This document shows positions 55,257 to 64,000 of a DNA stretch of 64,000 nt, one piece after another. The notes below the pieces were generated by a model, which worked only from the letters and a program-made list of their open reading frames with translations, made no database searches and had not been told where the DNA came from. This stretch comes from Alopecurus myosuroides (Eukaryota > Streptophyta > Magnoliopsida > Poales > Poaceae): NCBI GenBank assembly GCA_028641055.1, contig CM054057.1:404664814-404728813 (forward strand), given 5' to 3'. Every line of letters starts with the position of its first letter. Position 1 is the stretch's first letter. The position numbers were made by a program, and so were the translations under genes.

Positions 55257-58200
55257 CTAGGGGTAAAACTTGCGGAGTTGTGCAATATTCCATGGATTGG
55301 AATAGATTCCTCCGGTCGCTGGATTCTTGAGCCTGTAGGCTCCTCCTGGGATAACTTCGTGTATAATGAAGGGTCCTTCCCAAGGTGGTTCGAGTTTGTG
55401 TCCTTCCTTCTGCTTGAGCCGCAATACTAAGTCACCTACCACGAATGACCTGTGGCGTATGCGGCGGCTGTGATAGTTGCGTAGCGATTGTTGATAAACT
55501 GCGGATCTTGCGAGTGCGATGTCCCGCATTTCGTCGAGTGCATCCATGTCTGCTGCGAGTGCTTTGTTGGAGGTTTCTTCGCTGTAGGCCACAACCCGTG
55601 GGGCGCTGAATCGAACTTCCTCGGGAAGGACTGCTTCCGCCCCGTATACCATAAAAAATGGTGTGTATTTTGTAGACCTGTTTGGGGTTGTCCGGAGGCT
55701 CCAGAGTACGGAGGGTAGCTCCTCTGCCCAATGCCCTGCTGCGGGGTGCAGACGGTCGAGTAGTCGTTTCTTGATCCCAGCCGAAACTAAGCCGTTGGAT
55801 CTTTCGACTTGTCCGTTCGTTTGCGGGTGGGCGACCGAAGCAAACTTGAAATTGATGCCTTTCTCTTCGCAGAACTGTTGTGTTTCCTTTGCCGTAAAGT
55901 TTGTGCCGTTATCTGTGATGATGTCGTGTGGCACACCAAATCTGCATATGATGGAATCGAGGAACTCCACGGCGCATTGGGCGCTAGCCGAAGTTACTGG
56001 TCTTGCCTCTATCCATTTTGTGAATTTGTCGACTGCGACCAGCAGATGTGTATATCCACCGGGTGTGGATCTGCGTAATGGTCCAACCATGTCTAGCCCC
56101 CACTGTGCAAAGGGCCAGGCGATGGGTATCATGTGCAACTCCGTGGCGGGTGCGTGCGGCTTTGGTGCGAATCGCTGGCAGGCGTCGCATCTATCGACCA
56201 GGTTTTTTGCATCGGTGGCTGCTGTGAGCCAGTAGAATCCTGCTCGAAAGGCTTTTCCCAATATCGCTTTCCAGCTAGCATGATGTCCGCAATCACCCTG
56301 ATGTATGTCTCGTAGTAATTCCTTGCCGTCTTCGGGTGCGATGCAACGCTGAAGTATTCCCGAGATGCTTTGTTTGTATAATTCTCCGTTAACCACCCGA
56401 AAGGATTTACTACGCCTGATTAGCTGTCGCGCCTCGCGTGGATCGGCCGGGAGCTGTTTGTTTAGCAGGTAGTCGAGATATTTCTGCGTCCAGACTGGTT
56501 CGACCAGAAAAACATGCCGTGATATGTTATGAGTAAGCTCGATAAGCGCGATTTGCGGGCTGACCTCTGTTTCCATTGCTGCGGGTGTTTCTGCGGGTTT
56601 CTTCAGTTTGATCGATCTCTTAATCATTCGCTCGAAATATATCCCTGGCGGTATGGGTGTGTTTGTGGAACCCATGTTTGCCAGTCTGTCTGCTTCTTCG
56701 TTGCTAGATCTTGCAATGTGTTTTAGCTCGCACCCTTTAAAGCTTCCTTCGAGTAGGTTGTACATGTCGCGGTATGCAACCATGTTTTCAGCAATGGCGT
56801 CACATTCTTTCATCGTTTGCTGCACTATGAGGTTGGAATTGCCGTAGATCATTAATCGGGTAGCTCCACAGGCGATTGCCATCTTCATTCCGTGCAATAG
56901 TGCTTCATATTCTGCGTCATTGTTTGATGCCGGGTCATCGGGTGGAAAATCCAGTCGCAAGACGTACTGCAGTTTGTCTCCGCTAGGTGAGATGAGGACG
57001 ATTCCTGCTCCTGCTCCTTCGTTTCTCTTGGATCCATCGAAGTACATTATCCAATTGCTCGTATACTCGGGTGGCCCGGGTGTTTGCAGCTCTGTCCATT
57101 CGCTGATGAATTCCACGAGAACTTGTGATTTGACTGCGTTGCATCCAGCATAGGTGATGTCCCAGGCGCCTAGCTCGATGCTCCACTTTGCTATTCTTCC
57201 GGATGCCATAGGGTTGTTCATGATTGTCCCGAGTGACGCATCATTAACCACTGTGATGGCGTGTTCCTGGAAATAATGTTTGAGCTTTCGAGCTGTGAGA
57301 ACAACCCCGTATGCGAGCTTCTGATAGTGAGGGTAGCGTTGTTTGCATGGCGAAAGTACTTCGCTGATGTAATATATTGGTCTTTGAACTCCGTATGCTT
57401 TGCCGTCTTCAGGTCTTTCGACTACGATCGCTGTGCTGATGACCTGGTTTGTGGCGGCTAAGTATAGGAAAAGTGGCTCCCTTTCTTGCGGTGTCGCAAG
57501 GATGTGCCTGCTTTGCAAGGACCGCTTCAGATCTGCGAACGCTTTTTTAGCTTCGGGCGTCCATTCGAATTTGTCCGTCTTCTTCAGTAATTTGTAGAAG
57601 GGTAGTGCCTGCTCTCCCAATCGTGCGATGAATCTGCTCAGGGCTGCTAGTCGTCCTGCGAGCTGCTGTACTCCGCGTAGATTGGTTGGCTCCTTCATAG
57701 TCAATATGGCTTGTATTTTCTCCGGGTTGGCTTCGATGCCTCTGGCGGATACCAGGTACCCGAGAAGTTTACCCGCGGGGACACCGAAAACGCATTTAGT
57801 CGGGTTGAGCTTGATCCGATATGCGTTAAGGGCGTCGAATGTTTCTTTAATATCCTCGAGGAGTGTGTCCTCCACTCGAGTTTTGATGACAATGTCGTCG
57901 ATGTACACTTGTACGTTTTTGCCAATGAGATTGGCGAGGCATCTTTGCATGCAGCGCTGATATGTTGCGCCTGCGTTCTTCAGCCCGAAGGGCATTGTCG
58001 TGTAGCAGTATACACCGTGTGGTGTGATGAAAGCCGTCTTCTCCTCGTCTTCCTTTTTCATGCGGATTTGATTATATCCTGAATAGGCGTCTAGAAAGGA
58101 GAGACGCTGGCAACCTGCCGTAGAGTCCACGATCTGGTCGATTCGTGGTAGAGGGAAGTTGTCCTTGGGGCAGTGTTTATTTAGCGACGTGTAGTCGATG

Positions 58201-58490
58201 CACACCCGAAGGATATCCGTGTTTTTCTTGGGGACCAACACCGGGTTTGCTAACCAGGTGGATATTTTGATCTCCCTGATGAAGTTTGCGGCTAGCAATC
58301 TGTTTACTTCTTCTCCAAGCTCTTTCTGCTTAGGTTCTGAAAATCGTCGAGTCGTCTGTTTGATAGGTTTGGCGTCAGGAAAGACTTCGAGTGAGTGCTC
58401 GGCAAACTCCCTGGGTATTCCTGGCATATCTGAGGGCTGCCAGGCGAAAATCTCCCAGTACTCACGGAGGAGTTTGACGAGCGCGCCTTC
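55257..58490 (-). CDS. pol: Tat pol: RT, RNase H, archaeal-type RNase H, integrase
   Basis: About 1077 codons after the amber codon; the first internal ATG is at 58427. RT (about 60-250 from that ATG) has VQVYIDDIVIK and LNKHCPKDNFPLPRID; a degenerate RNase H (PLFLYLAAT, YYISEVLSPCKQRYP) follows; then an archaeal-type RNase H with MYFDGSKRNEGAGAG and NDAEYEALLHG, but the third acidic position reads YGNSNLI (Asn; the decayed copy has Asp). Integrase has the HHCC zinc module (GDCGHHASWK, CDACQRF) and D,D,E in HLLVAVDKFTKW, IITDNGTNF, NGQVERSNG. It ends at NIAQLRKFYP with no chromodomain. The frame is the same as gag-pro, so it is likely expressed by readthrough of the amber codon. Confidence 0.94.
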   Translation of the reverse strand, partial: EGALVKLLREYWEIFAWQPSDMPGIPREFAEHSLEVFPDAKPIKQTTRRFSEPKQKELGEEVNRLLAANFIREIKISTWLANPVLVPKKNTDILRVCIDYTSLNKHCPKDNFPLPRIDQIVDSTAGCQRLSFLDAYSGYNQIRMKKEDEEKTAFITPHGVYCYTTMPFGLKNAGATYQRCMQRCLANLIGKNVQVYIDDIVIKTRVEDTLLEDIKETFDALNAYRIKLNPTKCVFGVPAGKLLGYLVSARGIEANPEKIQAILTMKEPTNLRGVQQLAGRLAALSRFIARLGEQALPFYKLLKKTDKFEWTPEAKKAFADLKRSLQSRHILATPQEREPLFLYLAATNQVISTAIVVERPEDGKAYGVQRPIYYISEVLSPCKQRYPHYQKLAYGVVLTARKLKHYFQEHAITVVNDASLGTIMNNPMASGRIAKWSIELGAWDITYAGCNAVKSQVLVEFISEWTELQTPGPPEYTSNWIMYFDGSKRNEGAGAGIVLISPSGDKLQYVLRLDFPPDDPASNNDAEYEALLHGMKMAIACGATRLMIYGNSNLIVQQTMKECDAIAENMVAYRDMYNLLEGSFKGCELKHIARSSNEEADRLANMGSTNTPIPPGIYFERMIKRSIKLKKPAETPAAMETEVSPQIALIELTHNISRHVFLVEPVWTQKYLDYLLNKQLPADPREARQLIRRSKSFRVVNGELYKQSISGILQRCIAPEDGKELLRDIHQGDCGHHASWKAILGKAFRAGFYWLTAATDAKNLVDRCDACQRFAPKPHAPATELHMIPIAWPFAQWGLDMVGPLRRSTPGGYTHLLVAVDKFTKWIEARPVTSASAQCAVEFLDSIICRFGVPHDIITDNGTNFTAKETQQFCEEKGINFKFASVAHPQTNGQVERSNGLVSAGIKKRLLDRLHPAAGHWAEELPSVLWSLRTTPNRSTKYTPFFMVYGAEAVLPEEVRFSAPRVVAYSEETSNKALAADMDALDEMRDIALARSAVYQQSLRNYHSRRIRHRSFVVGDLVLRLKQKEGHKLEPPWEGPFIIHEVIPGGAYRLKNPATGGIYSNPWNIAQLRKFYP

Positions 58491-61400
58491 CTATGCTGGC
58501 GAGAGGGTTGTGGAAACCATCGCCGTCTTTGCGGAGTCTGTCGGGTGCACTTGGTGCTTGCGAGTATCGCTGTTGGCGCTGAATTCCAGTTCGGGTGCGT
58601 TTTTCTTCGTGAGGGGCATAACGGAGTGGTCCGTTGTTTTTGCTAACTCTTGAAGTTCTTCTTGCATCCCGAAAGATTTTGCGATCTCATTAAATTCTAT
58701 GTCGCACTTGTCCGATTTCTGGAAATCTCCGTCGATGGTGATCACACCGTATTCGCCAGGTAGCTTGAGCTTCAAGTATGCGTAATGTGGCACGGCCATG
58801 AATCTGGCGAACGCTGTTCGACCAAGAATGGCGTGGTACTGTGAGGGCCAGTCGACGACTTCGAAGTCCAGGAATTCCCTTCTGTAGTTGCGTGGGGAGC
58901 CCAGTACAACTTCTAGGTTGATTGTTCCGAGTGGACAGATTGCTTTGCCCGGAACTATCCCGTGGAAGGATGTTTCTGATTCCCTTAGGCCGTCCAGATT
59001 TTTGTTCATTCGATGGAGTGTATCCGCGTAGATGATGTTGATGCCACTGCCACCGTCCATGAACACGCGGGCCAGGTCATAATTGCCAATTTGAGCTTGA
59101 ATGACGAGGGCGGCGTGTCCCGGCCGATAGACTCGTGGCTGGTGGTCTTCTTTCGAGAACGTGATTGGCTGATCGGCCATCTTCAGGTACTCGGGCTTTG
59201 TTGGTGGCGTCTGCACTGCTATGCATATTTGTCTCGAGTTAGTCTTTTGAGCTCTGCGAGAGGGGCATACCTTCTGTATCATCCCGAGGAGTTGTCCGTG
59301 CGGAGTCGGGTATGTATTTGCTCCCGCGTTTTGTTGTGGTGGCGCTGGCAATGCGGCGAGCGCCATGTTTGGGTTGGTCGGTGGAGGTGGAGGCGGTGGT
59401 AGCTGGAATTGTTGTCCCCCTCCTGGCAGTGGTGGATAGTTTTGGGTGGAAGCAAATCTTTTCTTGGCGAGCGCGTCCGAGATTTCGATGAACTTTCGGC
59501 AATCCTTGAGAAGGTGTGTTGCCTTAGTCTTGCCCGTGCGCTTGTCTGTGAACAGATGTAGCGAGCAGTACGCATCGAGGTCTTCCTCGGGTGATTTTTC
59601 TTCTGCCTTTGGTTTCCATTCGCGACTTCCGCGACGACCGGAGTCGCGACTTCGCGTGAATTCTGCTGCCACTAGTTCTTCTCTATCATCGTGGTTGTAA
59701 TATTTTCTTCTCTTCCTTCGTCCGTGGCGGTCGTCCTCGTGTGCAGGTGATGATCCTCTTTCGTTGCGTACTGCATCTTCTCCATTGGCCCATTTTTCAG
59801 CTATGACCATGAGCTCCCCGATGGTTTTGGGCGCGGCTCTGCCGAGCTCTTCTCGAAACGCAGTTCTTCTTGCTCCTTTGGCAAAGGCCTCAATCGCCAC
59901 TTCTTCAGAGATTGTCCCTGCGGTGTTCCTGAGCGTGTTCCATCGCTGGATGTATTCTCGGGTGGATTCACCGCTTTTCTGTTTGCAGGCTCGTAGTTCT
60001 TCGATTGTAGCCGGCCTCTTATAGGTCGACTGGAAGTTCTTGCAGAAATCACGGTGCAAGTCATCCCACGATGCGTAGCAAGATCGCGGTCTCCTCTCCA
60101 GCCAGCTGCGAGCTGCTCCGGCTAGGTGCAAATTGAGGTATTGCATGGCCGTGTTCTTGTTACCACGTTGGCATTTCACCGCCGTGAGGTAGTCGCTCAA
60201 CCATTGAGAGGGCTCGAGTGAGCCGTCGTACTTCGTCACTTCCGTGCTGAGCTTGAATCGCTTGGGTAGGGGCGCCTCGCGGATACTACGGGCGAAACAT
60301 AGTGCGCCGCAGGTCTCGTCATCCGAAGAGCCGGACGATGATCGATCGCGATATCTTGACGCCCTTGCTCTATCCACTTTGTTTTGCGCGATGTCTGATC
60401 GTGCGTCCCGTCCGGGTTGATCGCGATCGGAGTTCTTCCGTGGTTCCTTGCTTCGTTTGCGTGAACGGCTGCCGCGGTGTCGCGGGCTTTTTTCTCTCGG
60501 GCTGTCGTCGCCACTGCTTCGACTGTCATCACGGCGGCGGGCTTCTTTCCCTCGGCCACGACGTGGTGACTTGTCTTTTCTCGGGGAAGAGCTTCTGTGC
60601 CTGCGGGGCGTTCCCTTGTCCTTATCCTTCTCCAGTCGCTCATTCTCCAATTGTTCCTTGCGATCGTGAGAGGCGAGCCTCGCGGCCGCCAGCCCTAGAC
60701 CTTTGCGAATGTGCTTGTATTGTTCCACCCGGGGATCGCTATCCGTTGGCTGATTCATCTGCATGTAGGTTGCTGCGGCTAGGATCGCAGCAGCTGGGGT
60801 TTGCGGGTAGACGTTGCCATCGTCGTCGACCCTCATGAAAGAAGACGTGGTAGACCTGTTGGTTCCAGCCATAGATTCGTGGTCCCTCGTCGACGCTGCG
60901 GGTCCTTTCCCCCTAGGTCGGGTGCCGACTGAAGGTGCGTGGGATAGCTCGGCTCGACGTTGGCTTGATTCATCCGCCGCTCTCCTGCGACGGGCTAGAT
61001 CTGCTCGGGCATCTTTGATGTTTGAGGCCGCCCTCACTAGGTGATAGTGGTAGGCGGTTAGGTCTTCCTGTGTGGCTCCCGCCGCAGGCGGCTGGCTCTT
61101 TCGCATGGATTCCTTGGCTCTTTTCCAGGCTTCCCGCGAAACGCCGATTATATCGCGCTCGGTCGCGCTATATTCAGTTTCCGAGGGCTGTTCCGACCCT
61201 GCCATGCAGACTTGGGCCAGTTGTGGTCCGTGTGTCCTAGGCGTAGATCGAAAAGCTCCCCGCACCCGAGAGGGTTCCTCTGTCGAGAGGGTGTGGTAGT
61301 CGACTGCGTTGTAGCGGATGGACTCGCCGCTTTTTCCTGTAGGAAAGCGCGAGTTGGCGGTTCCAGATTCGGTTTCAGATTCATCTGAGAAGTGGAGGAT

Positions 61401-61694
61401 CCAGTCTTTGTTCGCCATGAAGTTGAAGCTCCCGAACGTCAGGGTGACGCTCTTCTCCAGTTCCTCGAACGCCGGGCGAGATTCCGGCGAGTGAGGCGTG
61501 ACCACGACAGATCCGATCCGTATAGGATTGTTCGGAGCCGTAGTCGTTGGTTTCCAACGGGAGTTGGATGTCGATGAAGCCGAAGATGCCGGTGATCCAG
61601 CGCCCGCGATTCCCACAGACGGCGCCAATTGTCGAATCCCTGACTCGACAAGTCCCTTAGGTGACCCTATCGGGTTTCGATTAGGAGAAGTCAT
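58491..61694 (-). CDS. gag: Tat gag-protease, ending at a conserved amber codon
   Basis: 1067 codons from ATG 61694, which lies 65 bp inside the 5' LTR; the frame runs through the LTR end and primer-binding site without a stop. A later start at MANKDW (61418) is an alternative and may be the mature gag start. A Ser/Arg/Lys-rich basic region (about 300-460) precedes the retrotransposon gag core (about 465-680: SLEPSQWLSDYL, AGAARSWLERRP, STREYIQRWN), then a variant knuckle CSLH..HLLKDC, a proline run, and the protease (about 878: FMDGGSGINIIY). It ends SPA-TAG-GAA at 58491-58493. The TATA box lies at 61907-61913, and no other ATG occurs between the expected start site and 61694. Confidence 0.93.
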   Translation of the reverse strand: MTSPNRNPIGSPKGLVESGIRQLAPSVGIAGAGSPASSASSTSNSRWKPTTTAPNNPIRIGSVVVTPHSPESRPAFEELEKSVTLTFGSFNFMANKDWILHFSDESETESGTANSRFPTGKSGESIRYNAVDYHTLSTEEPSRVRGAFRSTPRTHGPQLAQVCMAGSEQPSETEYSATERDIIGVSREAWKRAKESMRKSQPPAAGATQEDLTAYHYHLVRAASNIKDARADLARRRRAADESSQRRAELSHAPSVGTRPRGKGPAASTRDHESMAGTNRSTTSSFMRVDDDGNVYPQTPAAAILAAATYMQMNQPTDSDPRVEQYKHIRKGLGLAAARLASHDRKEQLENERLEKDKDKGTPRRHRSSSPRKDKSPRRGRGKEARRRDDSRSSGDDSPREKSPRHRGSRSRKRSKEPRKNSDRDQPGRDARSDIAQNKVDRARASRYRDRSSSGSSDDETCGALCFARSIREAPLPKRFKLSTEVTKYDGSLEPSQWLSDYLTAVKCQRGNKNTAMQYLNLHLAGAARSWLERRPRSCYASWDDLHRDFCKNFQSTYKRPATIEELRACKQKSGESTREYIQRWNTLRNTAGTISEEVAIEAFAKGARRTAFREELGRAAPKTIGELMVIAEKWANGEDAVRNERGSSPAHEDDRHGRRKRRKYYNHDDREELVAAEFTRSRDSGRRGSREWKPKAEEKSPEEDLDAYCSLHLFTDKRTGKTKATHLLKDCRKFIEISDALAKKRFASTQNYPPLPGGGQQFQLPPPPPPPTNPNMALAALPAPPQQNAGANTYPTPHGQLLGMIQKVCPSRRAQKTNSRQICIAVQTPPTKPEYLKMADQPITFSKEDHQPRVYRPGHAALVIQAQIGNYDLARVFMDGGSGINIIYADTLHRMNKNLDGLRESETSFHGIVPGKAICPLGTINLEVVLGSPRNYRREFLDFEVVDWPSQYHAILGRTAFARFMAVPHYAYLKLKLPGEYGVITIDGDFQKSDKCDIEFNEIAKSFGMQEELQELAKTTDHSVMPLTKKNAPELEFSANSDTRKHQVHPTDSAKTAMVSTTLSPA
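61610..61627 (-). other. Primer-binding site of the young Tat element
   Basis: Minus strand TGGCGCCGTCTGTGGGAA, two bases from the LTR end. It is not the initiator-Met type; TGGCGCC primer sites are usual in Tat elements. The exact tRNA was not determined. Confidence 0.85.
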
Positions 61695-62122
61695 GGGCGC
61701 TGGTGAGATCGTCGGCTAGACAGAAGGCAAGATTTACCCAGGTTCGGGGCCCTCGTAGAGGTAAAACCCTTACTCCTGCCTCGTGTCGATCTGTATTGGA
61801 TGATTAGATCGGTTACAGGTTGCTCGAATCGAGAGTAGATCTCGAGTTCCGAGGCTTTTTGGTCGTGCGGTATTGCTTGGTCCTCTCCCTGAGGGCTCTC
61901 CTGGCCTTATATAGATGGCCAGGTCTCGAGTCCTACCCGGAGAGGATTCAAACCCTAGCTTAGGTCGGTTACAAAACTACCTAACTTAGCCCGCAAGTTT
62001 GGTGCGGGTGGGCTTCTGGTAGGCCTTCTGGAGTCTTCCAAGGGTGCCTCTTCTTGGGCCTTGACATTGGGCCTGAGAGGGGGTGTCCTTACCCGCAGGG
62101 TCCAAGATCTATGTCTTCGTCA
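61630..62122 (-). mobile_element. 5' LTR of the young Tat element
   Basis: 493 bp, same ends as the left copy. Contains the promoter and, unusually, the first ATG of the gag frame. Confidence 0.95.
61907..61913 (-). promoter_or_regulatory. TATA box of the young Tat element
   Basis: Minus strand TATATAA in ATCTATATAAGGCC; transcription would start near 61880, about 185 nt before the gag ATG. Confidence 0.65.
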
Positions 62123-62127
62123 CTCAA
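62123..62127. repeat. TSD of the young Tat element, right copy (CTCAA)
   Basis: CTCAA after TCTTCGTCA; matches 49279-49283. Confidence 0.95.
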
Positions 62128-64000
62128 TGACACCATAATCTCTCAAGGAGCCAAGAAAGGAAAGGAAGGGCTTGGCTTCGTTGCCAAGTCAAAGAAGAAA
62201 ACCAAGAATGTCACCTCTTCCTTTCGGAATGTTGCCTTTGTGAAAGAGGGAGAGGTGAACAAGGAGAAGGATACCAACGCCGTGGTGGGTTATGATACCT
62301 CTAGGGAGAGCATCACTCACAACGACTTTGCCGGAAAATATAACCCCTCTTATGTTCTTATGAAATCTAGAGATGGTCATGTTTATGCTAAATACGTTGG
62401 TACTTCTTATGGTGATGATTATCATTGGACTATTTGGGTTCCTAAGACCCTTGTTACTAACAAAAGATGACCCATTGAAGGATGGTACCTAAATCAAGAA
62501 ATTCATCTCTTGTAGGGAAATGCTTCCGGCTCGGGTAGATGGACGGTGGATAGTGGTGCATCCCAACATATGACCGGAAGCAATGACGCAATGAGCAATA
62601 TTGAACCTCCATTACCTCATATCAATTGCGTCACTATTGGTGACAATTCCAAACTTAAGGTATTGTCACGAGGCAAGGTGGCTATCTCAAATGATGTATC
62701 AATTGAGAATGTTCTCCTTCTTGAGTCCCTTGGTTATAACTTGATGTCCGTTCTTCAACTTGCAAATTGTGGTTATACCTCTTTCTTTAATAAAGAGAAT
62801 GTGATTGTGACTTGGGAAACAACTCTTAAAGTAGCCTTTGTTGGGTTTGTCGAGAACAACATGTATGTAGTGGAGTTCTCTAAAGGAGACACGTGTGCCG
62901 CAACATGCCTAATGGCTAAAGTTGATGTGGGGTGGCTTTGGCATTGCCGGTTAGCCCACACAAATATGAGAATGTTGCATGACCTTCAAAGTGGAAATCA
63001 TGTTCTAGGACTAACCAAAGCTAAGTTTGCTAAATATCGTGTGTGTAGTTCTTGCGCCTTTGGAAAACAACATGGAGAACTCCACCCAACCAAGACTAAT
63101 ATCTCCACCACAAGAATTCTTGAGCTCATTCACTAAGATCTCTTTGGTCCACTATCTTATGATAGTCTCGGAGGAAAGAAGTATTGCTTGGTGATTGTGG
63201 ATTATTATTCAAGATATTGTTGGGTGTATTTCTTCAAGAGGAAGAGTGAGACTCAAAAGAGAGTCATCGAGTTTATCACACTAGTGGAGCGCCAACACAA
63301 TGCTTCCATATTGGCCATCCATAGTGATAATGGTACGGAGTTCAAGAACTATACCGTTGAGGGGTTTCTTAGTGAAGAGGGCATTGCTCACCAATACTCC
63401 TCTCCCTACACCCCTCAACAAAATGGTGTTGCGGAAAGGAAGAACTGGACTTTGATGGATGCGGCTAGGACAATGATTGCGGAGTTCTTTTCTCCTTATA
63501 AATTTTGGGACGAAGCCGTCTCCACCGCTTGTCATGTTACCAACCGGTTATATCTCCGCAAGATCTTAAACAATACTCCCTATGATATTCTCACGGGCAG
63601 GAAACCGGACGTATCTTACTTCAAGGTCTTTTGTTGCAAGTGCTTCATTCGCAAGAAAGGTAAACGTTTGTCAAAATTTGAGACCAAATCTTATGAGGGT
63701 GTTTTTGTTGGCTATGCCAAAAATGCTCACGCCTATAGAGTCTACAAGAAGTCCACCGGACAAGTTGAAGAAGCTATAGACGTGGTGTTTGATGAGGATA
63801 ACGGCTCCCAAGGGGGCGTATAGATCATGGTGTTGTAGGAGATGCAATTCCTCCCATCGTCATAAGAAGAATGGGGATTAGTGAAATAATTCTCATTGAG
63901 GGTTACCGGATGACGGAGGGAGAAGGACTATGCCCCACTCAAGTGGAGCCATTGACTACACCCATTGATACACAAGCTACCCAACAAGATGCACCAAGCC
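62128..64000 (+). pseudogene. pol: Copia gag tail, protease and integrase, cut by the window edge
   Basis: Continues the frame that stopped at 49283. After a Lys-rich tail and HVYAKYVGTSYGDDYHW come TGA 62468-62470 and TAG 62513-62515. The protease has WTVDSGASQHMTG with its D-S-G site intact. The integrase zinc module is WHCRLAHTNM..CSSCAFGK; TAA 63134-63136 sits one codon before the first catalytic Asp (DLFGP); then HSDNGTEF and QQNGVAERKNW give D and E. After TAG 63821-63823 the reading shifts frame and continues open (IPPIVIRRMGISE) to the edge. RT and RNase H should follow outside. Multiple stops make it non-functional. Confidence 0.9.

Larger units (their letters stand above)
49284..62122 (-). 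mobile_element. Young Tat-lineage Ty3/gypsy element with antisense gene
   Basis: 12,839 bp, minus strand. Both LTRs are 493 bp and differ at about four sites by eye; the TSD is CTCAA. Sense order from the right: LTR, primer-binding site, gag-protease, amber codon, RT, RNase H, archaeal-type RNase H, integrase, 5.5-kb tail, LTR. The tail carries a spliced gene on the opposite strand. The second, archaeal-type RNase H, lack of a chromodomain, the TGGCGCC primer site and an antisense ORF before the 3' LTR fit the Tat clade (RIRE2/Grande/Cinful-like). Apart from the amber codon both large sense frames are open, so this copy may be autonomous. Confidence 0.95.
41416..64000 (+). mobile_element. SIRE-like Ty1/Copia element, interrupted twice, runs off the window
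   Basis: 5' LTR 41416-42783 (TGAAAG...CTTTCA), then ATTGGTATCAGAGC primer-binding site, gag from 47064 and protease-integrase up to the window end; RT/RNase H and the 3' LTR lie beyond 64000. Removing the two nested insertions (42787-47009 plus one TSD, and 49284-62122 plus one TSD) restores collinearity. The long coiled-coil gag extension and LTR style fit the SIRE/Maximus clade. Gag and pol hold several stop codons, so this copy is dead and older than the gypsy element inside it. Left flank 41411-41415 is CCGCT; a matching copy is predicted after the 3' LTR. Confidence 0.88.

Noticed and set aside
55488..56847. Plus-strand Cys/Phe-rich frames opposite pol
   Set aside because: Shadows of the conserved minus-strand pol frame.
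1..64000. CRISPR arrays, rRNA genes, complete tRNA genes, bacterial operons
   Set aside because: No regularly spaced short repeats with unique spacers, no rRNA core motifs, no full cloverleaf; the coding content is plant retrotransposon and spliced gene fragments.

Overview
This window looks like repeat-rich chromosomal DNA of a grass (Poaceae). The evidence is spliced low-density coding fragments (a B3-type gene, a Werner-like exonuclease), very long-LTR chromovirus, Tat-type and SIRE-type retrotransposons with grass-style features, and a long-monomer satellite. The species cannot be fixed from sequence alone. No intact ordinary host gene, rRNA gene, confident tRNA gene or CRISPR array was found; nearly all long open frames belong to retrotransposons.

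Layout: 1-5582 is a tandem satellite (monomers of about 355-365 bp) carrying a truncated LTR fragment. From 5583 to 32587 lies a 27-kb island holding decayed gene copies (a DUF4283-like gene with two stops, a Werner-like exonuclease with a frameshift, a zinc-finger gene, a B3-domain gene) and a 15.2-kb Ty3/gypsy chromovirus (11321-26550, minus strand, TSD AAACA) that sits two bases past the 5' splice dinucleotide of a B3-gene intron. The island also holds several minisatellites, a stray terminal exon of a retrotransposon antisense gene (28636-29102) and a poorly defined minus-strand gene. The same satellite resumes at 32588-35580 in the same orientation.

From 36480 to the right edge is a nest of retrotransposons. 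A decayed Tat-like gypsy element (36480-41415, minus) was hit by a SIRE-like Copia element (5' LTR 41416-42783, plus; continues past 64000). The Copia element was then hit twice. One hit is a 4.2-kb probable solo LTR exactly at its primer-binding site (42787-47009, TSD CAATT). The other is a young Tat-lineage gypsy element (49284-62122, minus, TSD CTCAA, two 493-bp LTRs differing at about 4 sites by eye).

The young Tat element is the most interesting object. On its sense strand it has a gag-pro frame that opens inside the 5' LTR, an in-frame amber codon, then an open RT-RNaseH-integrase frame. The same amber codon is present at the same place in the decayed Tat copy, which suggests programmed readthrough rather than a random mutation. 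On the opposite strand, between pol and the 3' LTR, it carries its own TATA box and a six-exon gene whose splice phases join into 784 codons, followed by a second two-exon open module that could be joined in phase by alternative splicing. A diverged copy of the last exon of that antisense gene, with the same splice phase, stands alone at 28.6 kb between short inverted repeats.
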